A stretch of 64,000 nt of DNA from Paramagnetospirillum caucaseum (lineage in GTDB: Bacteria; Pseudomonadota; Alphaproteobacteria; Rhodospirillales; Magnetospirillaceae): contig NZ_AONQ01000009.1 in NCBI RefSeq assembly GCF_000342045.1, forward strand, positions 1-64,000. The letters run 5' to 3'. Below the pieces are notes generated by a model. That model worked only from the letters and a program-made list of their open reading frames with translations, did not search any database and had not been told where the DNA came from. Each line of letters begins with the position of its first letter. Position 1 is the stretch's first letter. The translations under genes were made by a program, and so were the position numbers. Positions 46,449-54,525 of the stretch are shown here, piece after piece.

Positions 46449-48334
46449 GCCACCAACTGCCGATAGATCTTGGGAAGCGCCGCTGACAGATGGGCCAGAT
46501 GGCCGATGATGGCGTAATGGCCGCGCCCGAACAGGTGGGGGAAATAGCCCTGGGCCTTGCGGTCGATGGTGACGCCGAATACCGCCAGTCCCTTGGCGCG
46601 GGCCTCCAGCACCGCCTTCCTGGTGTCCTCGACGCCGTAGCGGCCTTCGTAATGATCGACGTCGTTGGGCTTGCCGTCGGTCAACAGCAGCAGCAGGCGG
46701 TGACGCTCGGGCCGCTCCTCCAGCCGGGCAACCGAATAGCGGATAGCGGCACCGATGCGGGTGTAATAGCCGGGACGCACGGCGCCGATGCGACGCATGG
46801 CCTTGTCCCCGAACGGCTCGTGGAAGTCCTTGACCACATCGACCTTGACCCAGTCGCGCTTGCGGGACGTGAAGGTGGCGACGGCGAAGGGATCGCCGCA
46901 GGCGGCCAGTCCATGGGCGAACACGGCCAGGGCCTCCTTCTCCACGTCGAGAACCCGGCGGTTGTCGATCCAGGCGTCGGTGGACAGCGAGGCATCCACC
47001 AGCACCATCACTGCCAGATCACGCTCCTGGGCGCGGTGCTGCAGCCAGACCCGATCCGAGCCGTTGCCGCTGGCCGCCAGATCGGCCCGCGCCCGGACCA
47101 GGGCGTCGGTATCCAGTTCCTGCCCGTCAGCCTGGGCGCGCAGCAGCATGGGCCGCGTGCGCAGCGCCTCGAATTGCCGCTTCACCGCCCGGATATGGCG
47201 GCGCACGGCATCGTCGGGTTCCCAGCCCTCGCCCTCCTCGGCGGCCGGGCCGACCAGCACCGAGCAATGATCGTGGTGATAGGCGTTGGTTCGCCAATCC
47301 CATTCGGGCAGCAGGAACGAGCCGGTCAGACGACTGGTGTCGGTGGCCGAGGGCGGCAGGTCCAAGTCGAATTTCAGCTTGGTGGCCGCCTTGCGCGAAT
47401 GCCTGGACAGGGTGATGGCATCCAGATCCTCGGCGGCCTTTCGGGCCTCTTCCTCGTCGGTATCGTCGGCGGTGCGGTTGACGTTGACCATGTCGGCCAT
47501 GGCCAGGATCTTCTCGAAGCGATTGAGAATCAGCGAGTCCTTGCGGTCGGCATTGTCCTCGTCGCGGCGTTCGGCCTTGCGGCGGACCTGATCCTCTCCT
47601 TCCTCGCCCCCGGTTCCCATCTCGGGCTCGGCATCGTCGGGCGGCAAGGCGCCGGACAGGCCGGGCCGGCATTCGCCCCACAGCGGCACCGGCAGGAAGG
47701 GCCGGTAGTCACGGGGCGCCTGGGCGGGCAGTTCGGCAAGCGCCGCGTCGGGATCGGCCAGCAGCGCCCGCACCATGGCCTCCACCTCGGCTTCCATACC
47801 CGACAGGCGGCGTTGGGGGCGAACCTCCGCCAAGGCCGCGCAAAGGGCGCCATGGCGGGGCCGCAGACCGGGAAACCGCTCCAACACTGCCCGGGTGGTC
47901 CGTGCCGCCTGGGCGATACGGGCCAGATCGGCGGCCAGGGGGTCATCGGGCGGCAACGAAGGCTCCAACACCGCGAAATAAGCCGCCAACCAGACATAGA
48001 GGTCACGGTTCAACTGGGCCGAGGGAAATAGCGCCATGGCGGGCGGCAAGGACAGGCTGGTTTCATCGCGGGTCGCGGCGACCAGCCGCTCGGTCTCCAT
48101 GCCGATGCGCTGGCGAAAGCTGAGGCGATGCCCCGAATCCCGCGCCGCGGCGCTGGCGATCTGGAGCCCCCGGTCGCCACCCACTCCACGGAAAAACACC
48201 GCGAGGCGGGGCCGCATGGATTCCAGGGTGACCTCGGCTTCGGGGAAGGACGGCCAACTGGCCTTCTCGCCCACCCAGCGATGCCACAGGGTGCCGACCC
48301 GTTCCTCCAGTTCCAGGATGGACAGCCAGCTCAT
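46445..48334 (-). CDS. norD: NorD, von Willebrand factor A protein for nitric oxide reductase activation
   Basis: A 629-residue cytoplasmic protein. The C-terminal third is a VWA domain with a MIDAS-like DASLSTD (in VMVLVDASLSTDAW), then YYTRIGAAIRYS and LLLTDGKPNDVDHYEGRYG. The middle is acidic and charged. NorD works with the AAA protein NorQ to activate the NorCB complex, probably by inserting the non-haem iron. The ATG at 48334 overlaps the norQ stop; the longer frame reads through norQ out of register. Confidence 0.9.
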   Translation of the reverse strand: MSWLSILELEERVGTLWHRWVGEKASWPSFPEAEVTLESMRPRLAVFFRGVGGDRGLQIASAAARDSGHRLSFRQRIGMETERLVAATRDETSLSLPPAMALFPSAQLNRDLYVWLAAYFAVLEPSLPPDDPLAADLARIAQAARTTRAVLERFPGLRPRHGALCAALAEVRPQRRLSGMEAEVEAMVRALLADPDAALAELPAQAPRDYRPFLPVPLWGECRPGLSGALPPDDAEPEMGTGGEEGEDQVRRKAERRDEDNADRKDSLILNRFEKILAMADMVNVNRTADDTDEEEARKAAEDLDAITLSRHSRKAATKLKFDLDLPPSATDTSRLTGSFLLPEWDWRTNAYHHDHCSVLVGPAAEEGEGWEPDDAVRRHIRAVKRQFEALRTRPMLLRAQADGQELDTDALVRARADLAASGNGSDRVWLQHRAQERDLAVMVLVDASLSTDAWIDNRRVLDVEKEALAVFAHGLAACGDPFAVATFTSRKRDWVKVDVVKDFHEPFGDKAMRRIGAVRPGYYTRIGAAIRYSVARLEERPERHRLLLLLTDGKPNDVDHYEGRYGVEDTRKAVLEARAKGLAVFGVTIDRKAQGYFPHLFGRGHYAIIGHLAHLSAALPKIYRQLVA

Positions 48335-49113
48335 GCGAAGATGGCCTTGACCACCTCTTCCAACCCGGCCTTGACCTCGGAATCGTCGGACAGGGGCTCG
48401 ACCATGGTGACCTGGACGGCGTCGCGTACCGCCAGCCCGGCCTGTATCAGGGTGGCGCAATAGACCAGCAGGCGGGTGGAGACGCCTTCTTCCAGGTCAT
48501 GGCCCTTCAAGGCCCGCAGCCGTTGGGCCAGCAGGATCAGCGGCTGGACCTTGCCCTCGTCCAGGCCGGATTCCTCGGCGACCACGCGGCGCTCCAGTTC
48601 GGGGGCGGGGAAGTCGAATTCGATGGCGACGAAGCGCTGGCGGGTCGAGGGCTTCAGCTGCTTCAGGACGTTCTGGTAGCCGGGATTATAGGACGCCACC
48701 AGCATGAATTCGGACGGCGCCGCCAGCATCTCTCCGGTCCGTTCCAGCGGCAGGATGCGCCGGTCGTCGGTCAGCGGGTGCAGCACCACGGTGGCGTCCT
48801 TGCGGGCTTCGACCACCTCGTCGAGATAGCAGATGCCACCACCGCGCACCGCGCTGGTCAGCGGCCCGTCGGTCCACACCGTATCGCCGCCCTTGAGCAG
48901 ATAGCGCCCGGTGAGGTCGGCGGCGGTGAGGTCGTCGTGGCAGGAGACGGTGAAGAGTGGCCGCCCGAGACGCGCCGCCATGTGGGCGACGAAACGAGTC
49001 TTGCCGCAGCCGGTGGGGCCTTTCAGCAGCAGCGGCAATTGGTGCCGCCAGGCCAGCTCGAACAGGCCGCATTCATTGCCTTGGGGCAGGTAGAAGGGCA
49101 ACGGGGATAACAT
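48331..49113 (-). CDS. norQ: NorQ, MoxR-type AAA+ ATPase
   Basis: A 260-residue ATPase: Walker A LLLKGPTGCGKTRF (near 30-43), Walker B GGGICYLDEVVEAR, sensor 1 LVASYNPGYQ and a PSTRQRFVAIEFD arginine-finger region. NorQ (also called CbbQ/NirQ) remodels NorCB with NorD. The ATG at 49113 follows CGGAG seven bases upstream and lies directly after a terminator-like hairpin that separates norCB from norQDEF. Confidence 0.9.
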   Translation of the reverse strand: MLSPLPFYLPQGNECGLFELAWRHQLPLLLKGPTGCGKTRFVAHMAARLGRPLFTVSCHDDLTAADLTGRYLLKGGDTVWTDGPLTSAVRGGGICYLDEVVEARKDATVVLHPLTDDRRILPLERTGEMLAAPSEFMLVASYNPGYQNVLKQLKPSTRQRFVAIEFDFPAPELERRVVAEESGLDEGKVQPLILLAQRLRALKGHDLEEGVSTRLLVYCATLIQAGLAVRDAVQVTMVEPLSDDSEVKAGLEEVVKAIFA

Positions 49114-49124
49114 GAATTTCTCCG

Positions 49125-49160
49125 AAGAAAAATGGGGCGGCGGCAACGCGCCGCCGCCCC
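49125..49160 (-). terminator. Intrinsic terminator/attenuator between norB and norQ
   Basis: On the minus strand GGGGCGGCGGC (49150-49160) pairs perfectly with GCCGCCGCCCC (49134-49144) around a five-base loop, then ATTTTTCTTC. It lies 8 bases after the norB stop and 20 before the norQ start. It should reduce transcription of norQDEF relative to norCB. Confidence 0.85.
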
Positions 49161-49168
49161 GCTCTCAC

Positions 49169-50509
49169 TTACTCGGCCGGCTGGGCAATCGCCGCCCCGG
49201 CCCGCTTGCCGCCGGGAACCGCCAGCGACCAGACGATCAGGACGACGCCCACCAGGGTGGCGACGCCCGCCCCCAGACGCATCCAGTAGAACAGGCCCAG
49301 TGCGTCCTGCACCTCCATGAAGCCCATGCCCATCACCCGTTGGAGATGGGTCTGCACCACGCCGGCGAAGGTCAGTGCGAAGGTCATGAAGGTCACGCCC
49401 GACGAGGTGACCCAGAAGCCCCACATGTTGAGCACCTGGTTATAGGGCTCGCGCTTCAACAGGTTGGGCATGGCGTAGGTGAACATGGCGATGTTGAGCA
49501 TCACATAGGCGCCGTAGAAGGCCAGATGCCCGTGGGCCGCCGTCACCTGGGTGCCGTGGGTCACGTAGTTGATGGGAGCCAGGGTATGGAGGAAGCCCCA
49601 CACGCCGGCGCCGAAGAAGGCGAAGACCGAGCAGCCCAGCGACCACAGCAGCGCCGCCTTGTTGGGATGCGTGCGGCCGCCCTTCCACACCATCATGAAG
49701 GTGAAGACCACCATGGCGAAGAACGGCGCTACCTCCAGGGTGGAGAACACGCTGCCGATCCACTGCCAGTAGGCCGGCATGCCGATCCAGTAGTAGTGGT
49801 GGCCGGTGCCCAGGATGCCGGAGAACAGCGCCAGGCCGATGATGACGTACAGCCACTTCTCGACCACCTCACGGTCCACGCCGGTCATCTTGATCATCAG
49901 GAAGGCCAGCACGGCGGCCATGACCAGTTCCCACACGCCTTCCACCCACAGATGGACGACCCACCACCAGAACACCTTGTCCAGGATCAGGTTGGACGGG
50001 TTGTAGAGCGAGAACAGGAAGAACACCGCGATGCCCCACAGCCCCAGCAGCAGGACGTTGGTGATGGCGGTCTTGCGGCCCTTCAGCACCGTCATGGTGA
50101 CGTTGTAGAGGAACATCAGCGCCACCACGACGATGGCCAGCTTGATCCACAGGGGCTGTTCCAGGAACTCGCGGCCCTCGTGAATGCGGAACAGATAGCC
50201 CACCACGGCGGCGGCTGCGCCGATCAGGAACAGCCAGAACTGCAGGATGGCCAGTTTGGGGCTATGCAGTTCGGTCTCGGATTCTTCCGGGATCAGGTAA
50301 TAGGCGCAGCCGAAGAAACCCATCAGCAGCCACACGATCAGCGCGTTGGTGTGGATCATGCGGGCGATATTGAAGGGCAGCAGCTCGGACAGCGTGTTGG
50401 GGGCCACCACGATGGTGCCCAGGATCACGCCGAACAGCACCTGGGCCACGAACAGACCGAGCGCTCCGGCAAAGTAGTAGAGCGCGACTTTTTGCGATTC
50501 GTATTTCAT
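49169..50509 (-). CDS. norB: Nitric oxide reductase large subunit NorB
   Basis: A 446-residue, 12-helix haem-copper-oxidase homologue that reduces two NO to N2O with electrons from NorC. Histidine ligands are visible in MIHTNALIVW, WWWVVHLWVEGVWELV, TGHHYYWIGMP and AAHGHLAFYGAYV; the glutamate-rich positions near EGVWE belong to the FeB site. It has the short, cytochrome c-dependent (cNor) form without the quinol-oxidising extension. It lies 18 bases after norC. Confidence 0.95.
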   Translation of the reverse strand: MKYESQKVALYYFAGALGLFVAQVLFGVILGTIVVAPNTLSELLPFNIARMIHTNALIVWLLMGFFGCAYYLIPEESETELHSPKLAILQFWLFLIGAAAAVVGYLFRIHEGREFLEQPLWIKLAIVVVALMFLYNVTMTVLKGRKTAITNVLLLGLWGIAVFFLFSLYNPSNLILDKVFWWWVVHLWVEGVWELVMAAVLAFLMIKMTGVDREVVEKWLYVIIGLALFSGILGTGHHYYWIGMPAYWQWIGSVFSTLEVAPFFAMVVFTFMMVWKGGRTHPNKAALLWSLGCSVFAFFGAGVWGFLHTLAPINYVTHGTQVTAAHGHLAFYGAYVMLNIAMFTYAMPNLLKREPYNQVLNMWGFWVTSSGVTFMTFALTFAGVVQTHLQRVMGMGFMEVQDALGLFYWMRLGAGVATLVGVVLIVWSLAVPGGKRAGAAIAQPAE

Positions 50510-50527
50510 CTCTCTTGCTCCCCCTTT

Positions 50528-50977
50528 TTAACCGGAAACCTTGGGCGGCCAGTTCTGGGTGTTGACTTCGCTGGTCCACTTGAAGAAGTCGACCAGATCG
50601 TCCAGCTCCTTCTCGGTCAGGTCGAACTTGGGCATCTGCCGCCGGCCTTCGATGCCGGTGGGCATGCTCTTGATCCAGTTCTTGATGGCGTCACGACCGG
50701 CCTGGGCATCCTCGCGCCCACCGAAGCGCACCCAGACATTGCCCAGTTCGGGGGCGTAATAGGCGCCCTCGCCCATGATGGTGTGGCAGTCGATGCAGGC
50801 GTGCTTTTCCCAGACATGCTTGCCCCCCGCCACGGAAGCGGTGACGGGATGGGACTCGGACATGGCGTTGACGGTGCTGACGCTGTGCGCCACCAATCCG
50901 ACAAAGACGATGAAAAAGAAGGCCGTGCCGCCATAAAAGATATTTCTGGCGGCGGATTTTGTTAGCACTTCCGACAT
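50528..50977 (-). CDS. norC: Nitric oxide reductase cytochrome c subunit NorC
   Basis: A 149-residue membrane-anchored cytochrome. One N-terminal helix (about 12-34) is followed by a haem site CIDCH near residues 63-67 and the axial methionine in MPKFDLTEKE (about 114). It takes electrons from soluble cytochromes or azurin-like proteins and passes them to NorB. The ATG at 50977 has the ribosome-binding site GGAGGAG; it begins 14 bases after the regulator gene stop. Confidence 0.94.
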   Translation of the reverse strand: MSEVLTKSAARNIFYGGTAFFFIVFVGLVAHSVSTVNAMSESHPVTASVAGGKHVWEKHACIDCHTIMGEGAYYAPELGNVWVRFGGREDAQAGRDAIKNWIKSMPTGIEGRRQMPKFDLTEKELDDLVDFFKWTSEVNTQNWPPKVSG

Positions 50978-50991
50978 TGCGCTCCTCCGGT

Positions 50992-51807
50992 TCAAACGTT
51001 TCGGAAATTCCGATAGGCGGCCAGTTGCTTGTGCTGGGCCGTACTTCCGTCCTGGGTCGCCACCCCGAGTTCCCCCTCGAGCAGGCGGCGCAGGGCCGAA
51101 ATGTCATTGAGAATGATGGTGTTGCGGTTACGCCGCTCGACGCCGGCCTCGGCCAGGCGGGTGAGCGAGCGGGCGAAGTGGGCCGCCGTCATGCCCAGCT
51201 GGCCGGCGATGGCCTTCTTGGGGATGTCCAGCACGAAGGACTGGTCGGCGCCGGCCTGATCCGCCTGGTCCAGCAGGAAGGCGGCCAGACGCTGCACCCC
51301 GGTCAGGCAGCGCTGGGCCATCAAGGCATTGGCCAAGGTCTGGGTGTTGGCGGCGACCAGGCCGAGAAAGGCGTTGGCCATGGCGCCGTTGCGCTCCAGC
51401 GCGATCAGGACGTCACGCCTCGGCAGTTTCATAATCACCGGCGCGGCCATGGCCTCGGCGCTGAACATATGGCGGCGGGAAAACAGATCGGCCACGCCCA
51501 GAATGCCGGGAGCGCTGATGCCATCGACGATGACGCCGTCCGGCCCCAACAGGACCACCGTGCCGCGCAGCACCACGTAAAGGGCGTCGGCGGAAGCCTG
51601 AACGTCGAACAGCCGCGTGGTTTCGGTGAACGTCAGAACCTCGGCCCCGGCCACCAGATCCGCCAGTTGGTTCGGCGAAAGCAGGGTGAAGGGGGGGACT
51701 TGCCCCAACCGCTCCAGGGCCTGCCGCTCCGGACGCCGGCGCGGCCAATGGTCGAAGACAGGAGGTGGGGCGCGCCCTCCTGCGGATAGCGCATCGCTCA
51801 ATCTCAT
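50992..51807 (-). CDS. Crp/Fnr-family regulator, NNR/DNR-like
   Basis: A 271-residue regulator with an N-terminal cyclic-nucleotide-type sensor domain (about 45-160), a dimer helix, and a C-terminal winged helix (KKAIAGQLGMTAAHFARSLTRLAEAG). The N-terminal cysteines of oxygen-sensing FNR are absent, so it fits NO-sensing DNR/NNR proteins that switch on nor and nir genes. It begins at ATG 51807 after AAGGAG. It is encoded directly upstream of norC on the same strand, so it likely controls this operon through an FNR-type box. Confidence 0.85.
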   Translation of the reverse strand: MRLSDALSAGGRAPPPVFDHWPRRRPERQALERLGQVPPFTLLSPNQLADLVAGAEVLTFTETTRLFDVQASADALYVVLRGTVVLLGPDGVIVDGISAPGILGVADLFSRRHMFSAEAMAAPVIMKLPRRDVLIALERNGAMANAFLGLVAANTQTLANALMAQRCLTGVQRLAAFLLDQADQAGADQSFVLDIPKKAIAGQLGMTAAHFARSLTRLAEAGVERRNRNTIILNDISALRRLLEGELGVATQDGSTAQHKQLAAYRNFRNV

Positions 51808-51922
51808 GATCCTTTGCTCCTTCTGGGGAGCCCTCGCCACAGCCGAATCCGCTCACACCGCCAGGTGGAGGTCGGACATCGGCAGGCAGGGGAACCCGGT
51901 CACATTCGCAAGCGAAACAAGC

Positions 51923-52327
51923 TCAGGCGAAGGGCGGCGGAGCACGGGACGGGCCGTCGCCGGGTTGGCGACGGGAGGGGGGAAGGGTCTGGGATTGGAA
52001 TGCCGCCCCGATGGGCACGGCCAGGGCCAATCTTGAAATGAACTCGCCTTGCGGAGCGGTGAAAAACTGGAAGGCGGCAGGAACGCAATGCTGGCAATGG
52101 GCGGCCTTCACCTGGCCGCCATCGGCCTTGTCCTTGGAGCAGACGGAAGCGGCAAGGTCGGCCAGAACCCGGTCGGCGGCATTGTCCAGGGTGGCGGCCG
52201 AAACGATTCCGCCGTCACCGCCTCCCATGCCGACGGCGCTGGTCATCCACTGCACCGCCAATCCGGCAACCAGCAGACCGACCAACAGACGCGACAGCAC
52301 GGCGTATTTCAGGACGGAGCGTTTCAT
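51923..52327 (-). CDS. DUF2946-like small exported protein with HCQHC motif
   Basis: A 134-residue protein with one N-terminal membrane segment or signal (about 10-30), an SVC..KAAHCQHCVP metal-ligand-like centre (about 63-83), a hydrophobic end of the domain and a basic, proline-rich tail PPSRRQPGDGP. This layout matches DUF2946, found near copper and denitrification genes. A similar protein is encoded at 63274-63669, at the far end of the copper block. The promoter carries an FNR/NNR box 35 bases upstream of the ATG. Confidence 0.65.
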   Translation of the reverse strand: MKRSVLKYAVLSRLLVGLLVAGLAVQWMTSAVGMGGGDGGIVSAATLDNAADRVLADLAASVCSKDKADGGQVKAAHCQHCVPAAFQFFTAPQGEFISRLALAVPIGAAFQSQTLPPSRRQPGDGPSRAPPPFA

Positions 52328-52798
52328 GGCCCACAGGATAGTGAACGACAGAAAAAGAATATTTGATTTCGGTCAATCACAAAGATTAAGTAAATTGACT
52401 CACCTATGATTTCGTTGACTTTGGTAAAGAATGCCTGCCACACACAGGCCGTGTTACACAAATTAAACCTAACAACTTATTAATTGAGAATCGTATAAAT
52501 CAATTATGGCGCAACTATCATTGTATTTACTTAATAAAAAACACGAATCTTGAATATACATGGTTTTTATTTTAACCACCGCCAAGCATCCGACACAAAT
52601 GCGTTCCGTCGGTCGAAAAGTCCGCCGGACCGTCGCTGTCTGGGCGGAGACCTTACCCTGCCGGCCACAATCGGCCAGCAGGACTTGGCCGCGCCGGCAA
52701 GGAGGCGTGATCCGGGAAATGCGCCTTGCCGTTCTCCTGGCGGCGTCATTGCTGCGTCATGATAGGCGAAGAGTGGTGGAGGCGGTCCAAGGGGGAGG
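52328..52798. other. 471-bp intergenic region with an AT-rich core
   Basis: From about 52335 to 52580 the sequence is strikingly AT-rich compared with the rest of the window. It holds the FNR-type box, a weaker box at 52415 and a dyad TAATTGA-N12-TCAATTA (52481-52506). The remaining 220 bases return to normal composition and I see no convincing gene there; a 108-codon open frame from 52560 overlaps the ATP-grasp gene end and has no recognisable content. Confidence 0.7.
52363..52376 (-). promoter_or_regulatory. FNR/NNR-type box TTGAT-N4-GTCAA
   Basis: TTGATTTCGGTCAA matches the FNR-family consensus TTGAT-N4-ATCAA at nine of ten positions. It is centred 42 bases upstream of the DUF2946-like start and could drive that gene, the regulator and nor. 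A weaker half-matching site, TTGACTTTGGTAAA, lies at 52415-52428. Confidence 0.7.
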
Positions 52799-53989
52799 TC
52801 AACCCTGCCGGACGGCTGGCCCAGCCGTGAAGACCGGCGCGAAGCCGCCGCCCGGCGTGCGGAAATTGGTGGCCTGGCCCTCGTAGAGGCGGGCCGCCAA
52901 TTGGACTACGCGGCCGGCCCAAGCATTGGCCCGCAGGTCCATCTTGAGGCTGGTGCCGATGTGCTCGACCGCCAGCCGCGGCGGCGGGATATAGTGCTGC
53001 GCCACATAGGGAGAAGTCAGGATGGTGGGCCAGGTGGAACGCGACAGCTTCTCGCCGCGATAGACCGCCTTGCCGGCATGGCCCTTGGCGGGCTTGAAGA
53101 ACCAGCGCTTGCGATCGCCCCACAGTTCCTCGGCATTGGCGGCGGTGACCGGGACAGTGGGCGGAACGATGCGGGCGACGGTGGCGGCGATGTCGGAGCG
53201 CACCCCGATGGCCCGTAGGGCGGACTCGTCACTGAGCAGGGCCAGCACCCGCTTGTCGGAATACAGAAAATGGGCGCGCGGATCGGGCGTGACCACCGTC
53301 CGCCCCTCCCGCCACGCCTCGGCCAGCACCGCATGGGGCGAGAAGTTCAGGCTAAAATCCACCAGACGGTTATAGACCATGTCCACCGTATCGGGGTGGA
53401 ACTGGCCGGGGTCGAGGATCTCCGCCGGGATACCGGCCCGCCGGAACAGGTGCTGGTAGAGTTGGAACTCGGGCTCCAGGTATTGGCTGGCCGGATCGTC
53501 GTCGATGATCGCCACCCGGCCCAGCGGCCGGTCGCCACGCTGGCGCTCCCATTCGTCGCGGAAGGCATCCAGAGCGAAGCCCTCCACCTCGGGGGGCTCC
53601 CCCAGCTCGGGGCGGCAGGCGGCCATGGCGCGGGCCTGGGCGGCCACCGCCAGCATGCCGCCGGGATTGGTGTTGATCTCGATCAGCCGCGGTCCGTCCG
53701 GGGTCAGGTGAAAGTCGAAGCCCAGCATCCAGCCGCCCAGGCCATGATCGGGCAGGCCGTCGCCCCGGGCGATCTCCAACGCCGCCGCCACCAGCGACGG
53801 CGTCGCGAAGACGATGTGAAGCGCCCACACCGCCTGCTCCACCCGCTCGGCCTCGTGGCGCGGCAGAACGACGGCGCAAGGCGACAGCAATCCCCGGCGG
53901 CCGCGCAGGGCGTGGCTCAGGCCGGCATCGGCGATGTCTGCCTCCAGCGCCGCCCACATCCGATCTTCGGGGACGGAAACAGCCTTCAC
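52799..53989 (-). CDS. ATP-grasp-like protein coupled to NosL
   Basis: A 396-residue protein starting at GTG 53989, overlapping the nosL stop (GTGA). The N-terminal part has LGFDFHLTPDGPRLIEINTNPGGML (about 110-134), the acidic/asparagine metal-binding strand typical of ATP-grasp ligases. Later come YNRLVDFSL, FLYSDKRVLALLSDE, and KRWFFKPAKGHAGKAVYRG (about 295-313), a lysine/glycine loop like the ATP-grasp nucleotide clamp. The order of motifs suggests a circular permutation, as in glutathionylspermidine-synthase-type folds. It should ligate an unknown acid and amine. It is the last gene of the copper block. Confidence 0.6.
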   Translation of the reverse strand: MKAVSVPEDRMWAALEADIADAGLSHALRGRRGLLSPCAVVLPRHEAERVEQAVWALHIVFATPSLVAAALEIARGDGLPDHGLGGWMLGFDFHLTPDGPRLIEINTNPGGMLAVAAQARAMAACRPELGEPPEVEGFALDAFRDEWERQRGDRPLGRVAIIDDDPASQYLEPEFQLYQHLFRRAGIPAEILDPGQFHPDTVDMVYNRLVDFSLNFSPHAVLAEAWREGRTVVTPDPRAHFLYSDKRVLALLSDESALRAIGVRSDIAATVARIVPPTVPVTAANAEELWGDRKRWFFKPAKGHAGKAVYRGEKLSRSTWPTILTSPYVAQHYIPPPRLAVEHIGTSLKMDLRANAWAGRVVQLAARLYEGQATNFRTPGGGFAPVFTAGPAVRQG

Positions 53990-54474
53990 TTGGGTGAGCC
54001 CTTGTCGAGCCCCCTCAGGATCTCGGCGCCGACCTGATCGAAGGTCAGGATACGCTTGCCCTTGTGGTCGGCCATGAACTCGTCGGCGTCCTGCCTGGAG
54101 GCCAGCGGCACCAATTCGTGCCCCATGGGTCCCAGCACGTCGGAACCGATCACGAAGAACGCCCCACGAGCATCCAGGGTCTTCACCCCGTAATAATCGG
54201 TCACCGCCACGATGGCCAAATCGCCGGGACCATGGCCGGGGGCGTAGCTGCCCATGTCGCGCATGAACTTGAACAGGTCCTTGGCGCCGTCGAAATAGTG
54301 GGTATGACCATCCTTGAACACCACGGCGGCGACCCATTCGGGATATTTGGCCACGAACATGCCGCAAACCGGACAGACGCTGTTGGGACCGGGCGGCGCC
54401 ACCACCACCTCTGCCGCCTCCGTCTTGGCGGCGAACAGGAACAGTGACAGCAACAGGACGCAGATCAGGCGCAT
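53986..54474 (-). CDS. nosL: NosL-family copper chaperone
   Basis: A 162-residue exported protein: signal peptide (about 1-20; MRLICVLLLSLFLF), then the NosL signature CPVCGMFVAKYPEWVAAVVFKDGHTHYFDGAKDLFKFM, where the CxxC-GM pattern and the methionine bind Cu(I). NosL delivers copper to nitrous oxide reductase. No lipobox cysteine is clear at the cleavage site, unlike many NosL lipoproteins. The ATG at 54474 has AGGA upstream. A terminator-like hairpin separates it from the second NosL-like gene. Confidence 0.82.
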   Translation of the reverse strand: MRLICVLLLSLFLFAAKTEAAEVVVAPPGPNSVCPVCGMFVAKYPEWVAAVVFKDGHTHYFDGAKDLFKFMRDMGSYAPGHGPGDLAIVAVTDYYGVKTLDARGAFFVIGSDVLGPMGHELVPLASRQDADEFMADHKGKRILTFDQVGAEILRGLDKGSPK

Positions 54475-54486
54475 GACGATTTCCTG

Positions 54487-54517
54487 GAAAAACGGGGAGG
54501 CCAAGGACGGCCTCCCC
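54487..54517 (-). terminator. Intrinsic terminator inside the copper operon
   Basis: On the minus strand GGGGAGGCC (54509-54517) pairs with GGCCTCCCC (54494-54502) around a six-base loop, then GTTTTT. It lies 8 bases after one NosL-family gene and 12 before the other, so it probably lowers expression of nosL and the ATP-grasp gene. Confidence 0.8.
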
Positions 54518-54525
54518 CACCGGGT

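Noticed and set aside
52560-52886. 108-codon frame on the + strand after the AT-rich region
   Set aside because: It runs into the end of the ATP-grasp gene on the opposite strand, has no family features and no convincing ribosome-binding site.
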